Shown piece by piece: positions 18,304 to 26,911 of a stretch of DNA of 64,000 bases; the stretch's first letter is position 1; each line of letters opens with the position of its first letter. A program made the position numbers and the translations under genes. Below the pieces are notes generated by a model that saw only the letters and a program-made list of their open reading frames with translations, was not told the DNA's origin and made no database searches. The stretch is taken from NCBI RefSeq assembly GCF_000210075.1, contig NC_021017.1, positions 2,912,474 to 2,976,473 on the forward strand. The letters are read 5' to 3'. Source of the DNA: Bacteroides xylanisolvens XB1A. Its GTDB lineage: Bacteria > Bacteroidota > Bacteroidia > Bacteroidales > Bacteroidaceae.

Positions 18304-19079
18304 TGGAGACAGAAGAAAAGTATAAGGTAGTCATCGTTGACGATGAACGTACAGCGATTGATGCTTTGCGCCGCGAGTTAGAGCCCTATCGTGAATTTGA
18401 AGTAAAAGGAATTGCAGGGAATGGTGCAAAGGGTAAAAAGATGATTATGGAGTTGCATCCGGATTTATTGTTTCTCGATGTGGAGCTTCCGGATACATTG
18501 GGGCTTAACCTGCTAAGTGAAATTAGAGAGGATATTTTGTGGGATATGAAGGTGGTGTTTTACACCTCTTATGATAAATACTTGCTTCAGGCATTGCGTG
18601 AGTCGGCTTTCGACTTCCTGTTAAAGCCTTTTGAGGCGGAAGACCTGAAAGTGATTATGGAGCGTTACCGGAAGGCAATGACCTCTGCTGCGCTTCCTCT
18701 TTTGCCTTCTTTTGCCTCTTCTATCAGTGCATTAATGCCACAACAAGGCATGTTTATGATTAGCACAGTGACGGGTTTCAAGCTTTTACGCCTGGAAGAA
18801 ATCGGCTTTTTTGAGTATCTGAAAGACAAACGTCAATGGCAGGTAGTCTTGTTTAATCAGACTCGCCTGAATTTGAAGCGGAATACAAAAGCAGAAGATA
18901 TTATCAGTTATTCACAAGCTTTTGTGCAGATTAGCCAATCGGCTATTGTAAATGTTAATTATTTGGCAATGATTGATGGTAAGTGTTGCCAACTCTATCC
19001 ACCTTTTCACGATAAAAACGATTTGATGATTTCTCGAAGTTATCTGAAAGAACTGCAAGAACGTTTCTTTGTTTTGTAA
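18300..19079 (+). CDS. LytTR-family response regulator
   Basis: This 259-residue protein has a receiver domain (1-125) with the acidic pair in IVDDER, the phosphoacceptor Asp60 in FLDVELP, and the Lys in LLKPFEA. A LytTR DNA-binding domain follows (about 150-259) with LEEIGFFEYLKDKRQWQVVL and the terminal SYLKELQERF. It is the cognate partner of the overlapping TPR kinase. The first ATG (18300) shares bases with the kinase stop; a second ATG follows immediately, so either is used through translational coupling. A strong terminator lies about 20 bp past the stop. No target operator was identified. Confidence 0.92.
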   Translation: MMETEEKYKVVIVDDERTAIDALRRELEPYREFEVKGIAGNGAKGKKMIMELHPDLLFLDVELPDTLGLNLLSEIREDILWDMKVVFYTSYDKYLLQALRESAFDFLLKPFEAEDLKVIMERYRKAMTSAALPLLPSFASSISALMPQQGMFMISTVTGFKLLRLEEIGFFEYLKDKRQWQVVLFNQTRLNLKRNTKAEDIISYSQAFVQISQSAIVNVNYLAMIDGKCCQLYPPFHDKNDLMISRSYLKELQERFFVL

Positions 19080-19099
19080 TGTAGACCTTATAAATTGCA

Positions 19100-19137
19100 A
19101 TACGCCACTTCTTCAGCAGAAGCGGCGTATCTTTTTT
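19100..19137 (+). terminator. Rho-independent terminator of the kinase/regulator operon
   Basis: Arms 19100-19111 and 19119-19130 pair over 12 bp with one mismatch around a 7-nt loop, followed by six T (19132-19137). It is shared with the convergent DUF3836 gene on the other side. Confidence 0.88.
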
Positions 19138-19168
19138 GTTAGAATATTAGAATGAGAGAGAGTTTATG

Positions 19169-19564
19169 TTACATATTTGTATTATCCATCGTAACAGTCA
19201 TTTCGGGTACCAGTATATAGGCTTGTTTTTTAGCGTTCCATTTATAATAATTGGTGGTAACGGTCTTGCCTTCATACGTATAGTTGATGCGTAGGTCTTT
19301 TTCCCATTCGTCCTTGTTGCTATTCCACTTTAAGGCTTCGCTTTCAATCATACGTTTATTGTCATCGTACTTGTAGTTGTACTTCATGTAGTTGGCAAGT
19401 GTGTTTCCGTCCATTTTGTAAACGGTCTGTCCCACTGTCATACCATTCTCTTCGATTGGATTATAAATCAATTGATTATCGTAGCTACGTGCAGAAGTAG
19501 CAAGCGACACAACAAGAAGAGCTGCAGATAAAACGAACATTTTTAAAGATACTTTTGCTTTCAT
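19169..19564 (-). CDS. DUF3836 secreted protein
   Basis: This 131-residue protein has a Sec signal peptide ending near LATSARS and a mature part rich in Tyr, Asn and Trp with the repeating W-N-x-K pattern (ALKWNSNKDEWEK, YYKWNAKKQAYI) of the Bacteroides family DUF3836. Function is unknown. The repeating beta-hairpin pattern suggests a small secreted beta-rich protein. It is monocistronic, convergent with the response regulator gene. Proteins of this family are often present in several copies per genome. Confidence 0.75.
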   Translation of the reverse strand: MKAKVSLKMFVLSAALLVVSLATSARSYDNQLIYNPIEENGMTVGQTVYKMDGNTLANYMKYNYKYDDNKRMIESEALKWNSNKDEWEKDLRINYTYEGKTVTTNYYKWNAKKQAYILVPEMTVTMDNTNM

Positions 19565-19738
19565 GGCTATTTAAGTTTTTGAGTTATACTTTCATTTGTC
19601 TATCAAATGCATTGGTTTTACGCTGCAAATCTACATATTAATTTGGTATTTATGCATTTTTGAAGATAAAATATTGTCAAAATGTCAAGATGTAGGGTCG
19701 GAGATGGGTTGCTTTTTGCCAAGATTGGTGACAAAAAA

Positions 19739-19765
19739 ATATCCGGCAGTCAATCTGCCGGATAT
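19739..19765 (-). terminator. Strong terminator downstream of polA
   Basis: Perfect 11-bp arms ATATCCGGCAG (19739-19749) and CTGCCGGATAT (19755-19765) around a 5-nt loop are followed on the minus strand by a run of seven T. It lies about 190 bp past the polA stop, leaving a long structured region between them. Confidence 0.88.
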
Positions 19766-19952
19766 AGAATGAATCACTTCGTCGAAAAAGGATTCCTTTT
19801 TCTAGCTTTCTGGATAATGAGTTAAATAATGTTATTATCCATACTTGCTTCTATTTTGTAAGCGGAAACCCCGGATAAGGTGGAGTCTCCCTGCGCAATT
19901 AGTATCTAAAAGATAGCAATTCCTTATTGAGGTGGCCTTTATCCACTTGATG
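19766..19952 (-). ncRNA. Candidate structured RNA or long 3' UTR of polA
   Basis: The 187 nt between polA and its terminator have no reading frame worth calling but several nested pairings on the minus strand. GGATAAAGG can pair with CCTTATCC (19871-19878 with a one-base bulge) across a hairpin with arms near 19899-19925. A second hairpin pairs TGGATAAT with ATTATCCA. A third pairs AAAAAGG with CCTTTTT just before the terminator. The overall plan of a long imperfect rod ending in a terminator would suit a regulatory RNA (6S RNA is one possibility) or a processed 3' UTR. No clear promoter was seen in front, which favours a 3' UTR-derived RNA. Confidence 0.35.
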
Positions 19953-19954
19953 GT

Positions 19955-22804
19955 TTAATGTGCCTCAAGCCAGTTTTTGCCCCATCCGCAATCTGCTTTC
20001 AAGGGGACGTGCATGCGGTATGCTTTCTCCATTTCTTCGATGACAATTTCTTCTACACGCTCTTTTTCATTGACAGGAACGCTGAAGTTTAATTCGTCAT
20101 GTACTTGTAGGATCATTTTGGCTTGTATTCCTTCGGCCTGGAACCGTTGATAGATACGTGCCATTGCTACTTTTATAATATCTGCCGCACTTCCCTGGAT
20201 AGGGGCGTTGATGGCATTTCGTTCCGCATATCCGCGTACAACGGCATTGCGGGAGTTGATGTCCGGCAAGAAGCGTTTCCGGTGGAAAATTGTTTCTACA
20301 TAACCTTTTTCCTGGGCCACCTGAATACTTTTGTCCATATAGGCTTTCACTCCCGGATAAGTTTCAAAGTAACCGTCGATTAGTTCTTTGGCTTCTTTGC
20401 GGTCTACATTCATCCGTTCGGCAAGACCAAATACGGATATGCCATAGATGATACCGAAATTGGCAGTCTTGGCTTTACGGCGCATGTCGGAATCTACATC
20501 TTTCAGATCAATCTTATAGATTTTGGCAGCGGTGGCAGCATGAATATCGTGGTTGCTAAGGAAAGCATCAATCATATTCTTATCCTCGCTAAGGTGTGCC
20601 ATAATACGCAATTCGATCTGCGAATAGTCGGCAGAGAAGAAGAGGCAGCCTTCATCGGGGATGAATGCTTTACGGATTTCTTTTCCATTCTCGTCGCGGA
20701 TAGGGATATTCTGTAAATTCGGGTTACTTGAGCTAAGGCGTCCCGTAGCGGTTACAGTCTGGTTGAAAGAGGTATGCACCCTTCCTGTGCGTGGGTTGAT
20801 AAGTAGGGGAAGTGCGTCGATATACGTGCCCAATAGCTTTTTTAGTCCGCGATGTTCCAGAATCTTTTCTACCACAGGATGTTTATGCCGGAGGCTTTCG
20901 AGCACTTCTTCCGAGGTGACATACTGCCCGGTCTTGGTCTTTTTCGCTTTTTCTACAATCTTCAGCTTGTCAAACAAGACTTCGCCGACTTGCTTGGGTG
21001 AAGCGATGTTGAAGGTCTCACCGGCCAGTTCGTAGATTTCTTTTTCGATTTGCTCCATCTGGGCGGTGAAATGAGCGGATGATTGTTGCAGTGCTTCCGT
21101 GTCTAGCAATACTCCGTTCCGTTCGATATTGACTAATACCGGAACAAGAGGCATTTCTATATCATAGAATAAACGTTCGGCGTCATTCTCTTTCAGCTCT
21201 TTCTCCAATACGTTTTTCAGTTTCAGAGTGATGTCCGCATCTTCGCAAGCGTACAGATATACATCTTTCGGGTCGAGGTCGCGCATGTTCTTCTGATTCT
21301 TTCCTTTGGGGCCTATCAGTTCGTCAATATGGATGGTCTGATAATGCAGATAAATTTCTGCCAGGTAATCCATGCCATGACGAAGTTCCGGTTGAAGAAC
21401 ATAGTGAGCGATCATCGTATCGAAAAGCGGACCTTTTACTACTGCACCATAATTTTGAAGAACGATCATATCGTACTTGATATTCTGTCCGACTTTTAAC
21501 GAATTCTCATTTTCGAAGACCGGGCGGAACTCCTTTACGATTTTTAACGCTTCGTCCCGGTCTGATGGAACAGGAACATAAAATGCTTCATTTTCGGCAA
21601 TGGAAAAACTCATTCCGACCAATTCGGCATCCATTGGTTCGGTCCCGGTAGTTTCCGTATCTAATGAGAGAATTTTCGATGTAAGTAACTTTTGAATAAT
21701 TTCTCTTCTTTTCTTCTCTGTATCAATGAGTTGGTAGTTACGTGACTGCGATTCTAACGTCTCTAGATTCGATTTTTTTGCTTCATTCGGCTCATTGGGC
21801 GTGAAATTCGCAAACAAATCGCCTTGTATTCCGCCTCCTTCTTCGGGAAAAAGTGGAAGAGGAGAGGGGGCGCTTTTTCCGGTGGCTACTTTGCTTTTGG
21901 GAGTGGAGGTTATTCCATTTCCGGAAACCTCTTTTTTTAGTACCCGGTCGATGAGCGTTCTAAATTCCAGTTCTTCGAAAATGCTGCGAAGTGAATCTTC
22001 GTCTGCTTCTTCGCGGACAAGAGAATCCATTTCAAGTTGGATGGGCACATCGATTTTAATCGTGGCGAGGAATTTCGAGAAAGTAATCATTTCCCGGTTC
22101 GTTTCCACTTTTGTTTTCAGTGCACCTTTCAGTTGGTCGGTATGCTCTAATAAGTTTTCGATGCTTCCGAATTCAGAAATTAGTTTTTGGGCAGTCTTTT
22201 CTCCTACTCCGGGACATCCGGGGATATTATCCGAAGAGTCGCCCATCAGTCCGAGCATGTCAATCACTTGTGCCGGAGACTGAATGTCAAACTTGGCTTT
22301 CACTTCTTCAACACCCATCACTTCGAAACCTCCTGTGTGCTTGGGACGGTACATAAATACCTTGTCGCTTACCAACTGCCCGTAATCTTTGTCGGGAGTC
22401 ATCATATAGGTGGTGATACCTTGGCGACCGGCTTCGGTGGCAAGCGTACCTATCACGTCGTCGGCTTCGTAGCCTGCAACTTCCAGAATAGGGATGCGGT
22501 AAGCACGAATAATATCCTTTATAATAGGCACGGAAAGGCGGATCGCTTCCGGAGTTTCTTCACGCTGCGCTTTATATTGTTCGAAAGCTTCGTGGCGGAA
22601 GGTAGGTCCTGCAGGGTCGAAGGCTACTCCTATATGAGTGGGATTCTCTTTTTTCAGCACTTCTTCGAGGGTGTTTACAAAACCCAGTATAGCTGAAGTG
22701 TTGAATCCTTTGGAATTGATTCTTGGGTTCTTGATAAAGGCGTAATATGCCCGGTATATCAGTGCATAAGCGTCTAAAAGAAATAATTTATTACTTGAAT
22801 CCAT
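19955..22804 (-). CDS. polA: DNA polymerase I
   Basis: This 949-residue polymerase fills repair gaps and replaces RNA primers. It has the 5' nuclease domain (1 to about 290, with VAFDPAGPTFRHE, YEADDVIGTLA and GDSSDNIPG), a 3'-5' exonuclease domain with an intact first motif (LSLDTETTGTEPMDAELVGM), and the polymerase domain with motif A (FFSADYSQIELRIMAH), motif B (RRKAKTANFGIIYGIS) and motif C (QVHDELNF). The linker near 310-345 is low-complexity and variable. I start at MDSSNKLFLL (22804); an in-frame Met at 22837 adds residues not typical of the family. It is divergent from the polyprenyl synthase gene and followed by a structured 3' region. Confidence 0.97.
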   Translation of the reverse strand: MDSSNKLFLLDAYALIYRAYYAFIKNPRINSKGFNTSAILGFVNTLEEVLKKENPTHIGVAFDPAGPTFRHEAFEQYKAQREETPEAIRLSVPIIKDIIRAYRIPILEVAGYEADDVIGTLATEAGRQGITTYMMTPDKDYGQLVSDKVFMYRPKHTGGFEVMGVEEVKAKFDIQSPAQVIDMLGLMGDSSDNIPGCPGVGEKTAQKLISEFGSIENLLEHTDQLKGALKTKVETNREMITFSKFLATIKIDVPIQLEMDSLVREEADEDSLRSIFEELEFRTLIDRVLKKEVSGNGITSTPKSKVATGKSAPSPLPLFPEEGGGIQGDLFANFTPNEPNEAKKSNLETLESQSRNYQLIDTEKKRREIIQKLLTSKILSLDTETTGTEPMDAELVGMSFSIAENEAFYVPVPSDRDEALKIVKEFRPVFENENSLKVGQNIKYDMIVLQNYGAVVKGPLFDTMIAHYVLQPELRHGMDYLAEIYLHYQTIHIDELIGPKGKNQKNMRDLDPKDVYLYACEDADITLKLKNVLEKELKENDAERLFYDIEMPLVPVLVNIERNGVLLDTEALQQSSAHFTAQMEQIEKEIYELAGETFNIASPKQVGEVLFDKLKIVEKAKKTKTGQYVTSEEVLESLRHKHPVVEKILEHRGLKKLLGTYIDALPLLINPRTGRVHTSFNQTVTATGRLSSSNPNLQNIPIRDENGKEIRKAFIPDEGCLFFSADYSQIELRIMAHLSEDKNMIDAFLSNHDIHAATAAKIYKIDLKDVDSDMRRKAKTANFGIIYGISVFGLAERMNVDRKEAKELIDGYFETYPGVKAYMDKSIQVAQEKGYVETIFHRKRFLPDINSRNAVVRGYAERNAINAPIQGSAADIIKVAMARIYQRFQAEGIQAKMILQVHDELNFSVPVNEKERVEEIVIEEMEKAYRMHVPLKADCGWGKNWLEAH

Positions 22805-22892
22805 AGATTTAATTAATTTTTCATGGTAAAAGTACAAAAAAATACGGTATTCAGCGTTTTATTATTACTTTTGTGCTCAAATTGTGTAATTA

Positions 22893-23867
22893 ATGGACAG
22901 CATCTCACTCATCAGAACTCCGATTGAAGCAGAACTAAGAGACTTCAAAGAACTTTTTGATAGTTCTCTCTCCAGTTCAAATGCATTGCTCGATAGTGTC
23001 GTATCTCACATACGGCAGAGGAATGGTAAGATGATGCGTCCTATTCTTGTTTTGCTGGTGGCACGTCTTTATGGTGCTGTATGTCCTTCCACTCTTCATG
23101 CAGCTGTTTCATTGGAACTCCTTCATACAGCCAGTTTGGTGCATGACGACGTCGTGGATGAAAGTACCGAACGCCGTGGACAACTCTCGGTGAATGCTAT
23201 CTTTAATAATAAAGTAGCCGTATTGACGGGCGACTATCTGCTGGCAACCAGTTTGGTGCATGCCGAACTGACGAACAGCCACCGCATTATTCAACTGGTG
23301 TCTACTCTTGGGCAGGATCTTGCTGACGGCGAGTTGCTTCAGCTTTCAAATGTAAGTAATCATAGCTTTTCTGAGGAGGTTTACTTTGATGTAATCCGTA
23401 AGAAGACTGCCGCTCTTTTTGCTGCCTGTACGAAAGCTGCCGCTTTTTCGGTAGGTGTAGGGGAGGGAGAAGCCGAACTGGCTCGTTTGTTGGGCGAATA
23501 TATTGGTATCTGCTTTCAGATAAAAGATGATATTTTCGATTACTTTGATAATAGAGAGATTGGCAAACCAACAGGTAATGATATGCTTGAAGGTAAACTG
23601 ACATTGCCCGCTTTGTATGTATTGAACACGACAAAAAACGATGAGGCGCAGGAATTGGCAATCAAGGTAAAGGAGGGTGCAGCTACTCTCGATGAAATTG
23701 CTCATTTGATCTCGTTTATCAAAGAAAATGGGGGCATTGAATATGCCGTTCAGACGATGAATATCTATAAGCAAAAGGCTTTTGATTTACTGGCTTCTTT
23801 GCCGGAATCTGATATTTGTGTAGCCCTCCGGGCTTACTTGGATTACGTGGTAGACCGCGAAAAATAA
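22893..23867 (+). CDS. ispB: Polyprenyl diphosphate synthase (IspB/octaprenyl type)
   Basis: This 324-residue trans-prenyltransferase extends allylic diphosphates with isopentenyl diphosphate to make the long side chain of menaquinone. The first aspartate motif is DDVVD at 85-89 with the flanking RR of ERRGQ, and the second is DDIFD at 212-216. The residues just before the first motif (SLELLHTASLVH) lack large blocking aromatics at the positions that stop short-chain enzymes, consistent with a long product. A -7-like TACTTTTG lies at 22866-22873. Its stop codon abuts the stop of the convergent DUF1266 gene with no gap. Confidence 0.9.
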   Translation: MDSISLIRTPIEAELRDFKELFDSSLSSSNALLDSVVSHIRQRNGKMMRPILVLLVARLYGAVCPSTLHAAVSLELLHTASLVHDDVVDESTERRGQLSVNAIFNNKVAVLTGDYLLATSLVHAELTNSHRIIQLVSTLGQDLADGELLQLSNVSNHSFSEEVYFDVIRKKTAALFAACTKAAAFSVGVGEGEAELARLLGEYIGICFQIKDDIFDYFDNREIGKPTGNDMLEGKLTLPALYVLNTTKNDEAQELAIKVKEGAATLDEIAHLISFIKENGGIEYAVQTMNIYKQKAFDLLASLPESDICVALRAYLDYVVDREK

Positions 23868-24596
23868 TTACCTCCGGTGTTTGCCCAGAAGTGAATAGCA
23901 CGATAATAATCGATCCCAATCTTCTATCTTTCCCGATTTCATCGCTTTTCCTAAAAGGAAACTCTTGTCTATTTCTTCAGCTGTATGAAGATCTAACGAA
24001 CATAATTGGGCTGCTTGTTCTATGTACTTCCAGGCTTGTTCCTTGCTGATGTGCCCGCATGTTTGGGAGGCGCGCGCCAAGCTGACAAGCAATCCCATGT
24101 CCCATCCGATAATCCCTTTTTCTAAGTCATTTATCCATATAATCGGGTCTCTTCTTTCTTCTGTATATTTCACGAATCTGTATAGATTCTTTCCTTGCTG
24201 AATGAAGCGTTCTACTCCGAAAAAGCGCTTTTGGATGATACTTTCGAACTCGTTGATGTTCTCTGTGGAGAGTAAGTAGGGGAGCATAATCTGGTAGGAG
24301 ACTCTGTCTCCTTCGTTAATCAGGAACTGGAATAATCCGGTGACGGACTCGGTATCGGTGCAGTGGAACTCTTCTGCCAGCAGTCTGGATAGCTTTTGCG
24401 GATGGACTCCGGTCTCCATGGAGTTGAGATAGAAGCCTTGCAGTCCAGCTTCCATATAACCGATGCGTAGCCCCTTCTTTTTCTCTGTTCCGAGGATGAG
24501 ATTCAGAGGGTTGTGATTGAATCGTAAGGTTCTTGTGTAAGCGTCCATCCTTAATACCTCCATAAAGTTCATGAAAAGCGTGAGAACTGTTGCCAT
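23868..24596 (-). CDS. DUF1266 domain protein
   Basis: This 242-residue soluble protein matches DUF1266 in its second half (IIGWDMGLLVSLARASQTCGHISKEQAWKY followed by SFLLGKAM). The family includes E. coli YbeR/YbeU and is of unknown function, sometimes seen near secretion or toxin loci. Alternative starts at MNFMEVL and MDAYTRTL cannot be excluded; the first residues (MATVLTLFMNFMEVLR) may be untranslated. It is tail-to-tail with the polyprenyl synthase gene, sharing no intergenic base. The upstream region carries a short hairpin and a dyad around a promoter-like element. Confidence 0.7.
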   Translation of the reverse strand: MATVLTLFMNFMEVLRMDAYTRTLRFNHNPLNLILGTEKKKGLRIGYMEAGLQGFYLNSMETGVHPQKLSRLLAEEFHCTDTESVTGLFQFLINEGDRVSYQIMLPYLLSTENINEFESIIQKRFFGVERFIQQGKNLYRFVKYTEERRDPIIWINDLEKGIIGWDMGLLVSLARASQTCGHISKEQAWKYIEQAAQLCSLDLHTAEEIDKSFLLGKAMKSGKIEDWDRLLSCYSLLGKHRR

Positions 24597-24608
24597 GTAT
24601 TTTCCTGA

Positions 24609-24698
24609 GGCTTCGGCAAGCCGTTATGAGTATACAAGCAACAGTCCCACGCTCCATTCGATATATAACAAAATTATATACATGAAGGTGCGTGAGAC
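24609..24698 (-). promoter_or_regulatory. Promoter-like element flanked by a dyad upstream of the DUF1266 gene
   Basis: On the minus strand TAATTTTG (24669-24676) fits the Bacteroides -7 element. It is bracketed by GTCCCACGC (24644-24652) and its near inverse GCGTGAGAC (24690-24698). A GGCTT-CGGC-AAGCC hairpin (24609-24622) lies between the promoter and the start codon. The dyad could be an operator. The rest of the 350-bp gap to deoC shows only the deoC terminator. Confidence 0.35.
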
Positions 24699-24874
24699 CC
24701 GTTTGCTTATTACCATTCATAACTTTGAATTTTGCCGAATTCCAGGAACTGGTAATAAATGAAACGTTCTCTAATATAACTAATTAGCTATATTTTCATC
24801 GCTAAACCTTTTACAAAGATAATTATTTTTCCGAATTCTCCAGTAACTATCTTTAGTTTTTCTTAAATAAAAAA

Positions 24875-24912
24875 TACCGCGTCGATTCCCGTGATACGGG
24901 AGTCGCGCGGTA
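24875..24912 (-). terminator. Terminator of the deoC operon
   Basis: A long hairpin, 24875-24912, has arms beginning TACCGCG and ending CGCGGTA with a four-base loop and one or two mismatches. On the minus strand it is followed by a T-rich run. It lies about 35 bp past the deoC stop. Confidence 0.85.
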
Positions 24913-24946
24913 AGGCGTATTTGATTGCTAATGTAGCCTTTAATTT

Positions 24947-25849
24947 TTAGAAGAACTTGATTTCTTCGCCTTTGATGTCGGAAAGGAGGAGGTTGGCTAA
25001 ACGGCTGGTTCCCAAGCGGAACAGTTGGTTGTCAAGCCATTCTTCACCTAATAGTTCTTTTACAATAGTGTAGTAAATAATCGCATCGTTAACAGTGTTG
25101 ATACCACCTGCCGGTTTGAATCCAATCTTGTTTCCTGTCTTCTGATAGTATTCTTTGATAGCTTCACACATCACGTAAGCGGCTTCCGGCGTTGCGGCAG
25201 GCTGCTGCTTTCCGGTAGACGTCTTGATAAAGTCTGCGCCCGAATACATGGATAGGATAGAGGCTTTCTTGATGTTGGAAGCACTCTTTAATGCGCCTGT
25301 TTCGAGGATTACTTTAAGATGGTGTTCCTTGCAAACTTCTTTTAGTTCCTGTATTTCTTCGCACATTCCTTCGTAGTCTCCGCTAAGGAACTTGCCGATG
25401 GAAATCACAATATCTATTTCGTCTGCACCGTCTGCAATGGCCAGTGCTGTTTCTGCCACTTTCACTTCAATGAATGTCTGTGAAGAGGGGAAACCTCCTG
25501 ATACACAGGCGATATTGACTCCGTCTACTTCCAGCGTGTTTTTAACGATGGCTGCAAAGTTGGGGTACACACAGATGGCTGCTACGTTTTTCAGATCAGG
25601 ATATTCGTCGTCAAACTGATTGACTTTTTCAGTAAAGTGCATCACGCTTTCGTCGCTGTCCGTACTGTTCAGGGTGGTCAGATCAATGCAGTTGAACAGG
25701 AATTTCTTAACGTCTTCCGTGTTGTTCTCCGGCACTTTTTTCTCAATCAATTCAGCTACGCGAGCTTGAATATCTGCATCGCTCAGATTGGTATTATACT
25801 TTGCCAATGCGGCCTTGTACTTGTTGGGCTGTGAGTTATTCTCTTCCAT
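24947..25849 (-). CDS. deoC: Deoxyribose-phosphate aldolase
   Basis: This 300-residue class I aldolase cleaves 2-deoxyribose 5-phosphate into glyceraldehyde 3-phosphate and acetaldehyde in deoxynucleoside catabolism. The TIM-barrel motifs are present: ICVYPNFA, the catalytic-network DEIDIVISIG, KVILETGALK and the Schiff-base Lys in FIKTSTGK, then GFKPAGGI. An N-terminal extension of about 50 residues relative to the E. coli enzyme is normal for Bacteroides. Its start overlaps the MazG-like gene by 14 bp, so the two are translationally coupled. Confidence 0.95.
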   Translation of the reverse strand: MEENNSQPNKYKAALAKYNTNLSDADIQARVAELIEKKVPENNTEDVKKFLFNCIDLTTLNSTDSDESVMHFTEKVNQFDDEYPDLKNVAAICVYPNFAAIVKNTLEVDGVNIACVSGGFPSSQTFIEVKVAETALAIADGADEIDIVISIGKFLSGDYEGMCEEIQELKEVCKEHHLKVILETGALKSASNIKKASILSMYSGADFIKTSTGKQQPAATPEAAYVMCEAIKEYYQKTGNKIGFKPAGGINTVNDAIIYYTIVKELLGEEWLDNQLFRLGTSRLANLLLSDIKGEEIKFF

Positions 25850-26174
25850 GATCTTTCAGTTTTGGGTTGTTGATATGTCTTTTATTATCTCGTTTCGTTT
25901 TCTTCTCCATGCTTTTCCGGAAAGCGTCAGTGATGTCTACTCCCGTCTGGTTGGCGATGCAGAGAAGCACCCATAAGACGTCTGCTATCTCTTCATCTAT
26001 GTTGTCTTTTTCTCCTTCCTTGAAGGATTGGTCGCCATATTTGCGGGCCATGACACGGGCCAGTTCTCCTACTTCTTCCGTCAGGACTACCATATTGGTC
26101 AACTCGCTGAAGTAGCGGACACCGTATGTTTTCACCCATTGGTCCACTTGTTTCTGTGCTTCTTCCAGAGTCAT
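25836..26174 (-). CDS. MazG-like nucleotide pyrophosphohydrolase
   Basis: This 112-residue all-helical protein belongs to the MazG/HisE/dCTPase fold. It has the metal-binding EEVGELARVMARK (about 32-44) and DEEIADVLWVLLCIANQ (about 60-76), which together give the ExxE and ExxD ligands. Relatives hydrolyse non-canonical or excess NTPs to NMP and pyrophosphate. It is single-domain, as in MazG-like proteins of Bacteroides. It overlaps deoC downstream by 14 bp and follows dtd by about 40 bp, forming a small nucleotide and quality-control cluster. Confidence 0.85.
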   Translation of the reverse strand: MTLEEAQKQVDQWVKTYGVRYFSELTNMVVLTEEVGELARVMARKYGDQSFKEGEKDNIDEEIADVLWVLLCIANQTGVDITDAFRKSMEKKTKRDNKRHINNPKLKDHGRE

Positions 26175-26213
26175 TTTTTTAATGATTAGTGATTAATGAT
26201 TAGTATGGAATAT

Positions 26214-26666
26214 CTATTCTTTGTTTTTGGTATCCATGCATATAGTAACAGGACCGTCGTTTAAAAGTTCAACTTTCATGTCTGCTCCGAAGATTCCTGT
26301 GCCTATTTCTTTTCCCAGTGCACCGCTTAAATCTTTGCAGAATTGCTCGTAGAGTGGGATAGAGATATCCGGTTTGGCAGCTTTGATGTAGGAGGGGCGA
26401 TTTCCCTTTTTGGTAGAAGCGTGTAGCGTGAACTGGCTGATAACTAAAATTTCGCCTCCATCTTCTAAAATAGACTTGTTCATCACCCCATTTTCATCGT
26501 CGAAGATACGTAGATTTACTATCTTTTTGCAGAGCCAGTCGATGTCTTCCTGCCCGTCTGATTCTTCGATGCCAACTAATATCAGCATCCCCTTTCCGAT
26601 GGACGATTTGCAGTGTCCTTCAATGGTTACTGACGCATGGCTTACCCGTTGTATAACTATTCGCAT
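26214..26666 (-). CDS. dtd: D-aminoacyl-tRNA deacylase
   Basis: This 150-residue enzyme removes D-amino acids, and glycine mischarged on tRNA-Ala, from tRNA. The two active-site motifs are seen: SQFTLHA (about 78-84, with the Thr that cuts the ester) and the C-terminal NDGPVTICMD, which corresponds to the usual GPVT cross-subunit motif. The length is typical. It lies just upstream of the MazG-like and deoC genes on the same strand. The 245-bp gap to uvrC holds an inverted repeat. Confidence 0.95.
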   Translation of the reverse strand: MRIVIQRVSHASVTIEGHCKSSIGKGMLILVGIEESDGQEDIDWLCKKIVNLRIFDDENGVMNKSILEDGGEILVISQFTLHASTKKGNRPSYIKAAKPDISIPLYEQFCKDLSGALGKEIGTGIFGADMKVELLNDGPVTICMDTKNKE

Positions 26667-26791
26667 TGTTATTTATTCTATTTCGTGGTTAGGAAAGGCA
26701 AATTTACAAAATTCGAAAGAGAAAACGGTGTGTTGGCAGGAAAATATTATAAGGTTTTGCCGAAAGCTTTAATGGTTTATTATTTAGGCAT

Positions 26792-26854
26792 GGATTATAC
26801 AGATTGAAAGGATAATGCGGTTTTTAGTAATTTAACCGTGAAATCCGTGCAATC
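26792..26854. repeat. Inverted repeat of the GGATTACACAGATT type
   Basis: GGATTATACAGATTG (26792-26806) and CAATCTGTGTAATCC (26840-26854) are inverses at 14 of 15 positions with a 33-nt spacer. The right arm is embedded in a run of related units (ATCCGTG, ATCTGTG, ATCCGCG) about 10 bp apart. It lies between uvrC and dtd. Confidence 0.6.
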
Positions 26855-26911
26855 TGTGTAATCCGCGGCTAAAAATGATAGAAAGATAACTGACTCCATT
26901 CCGCCGGCTTC

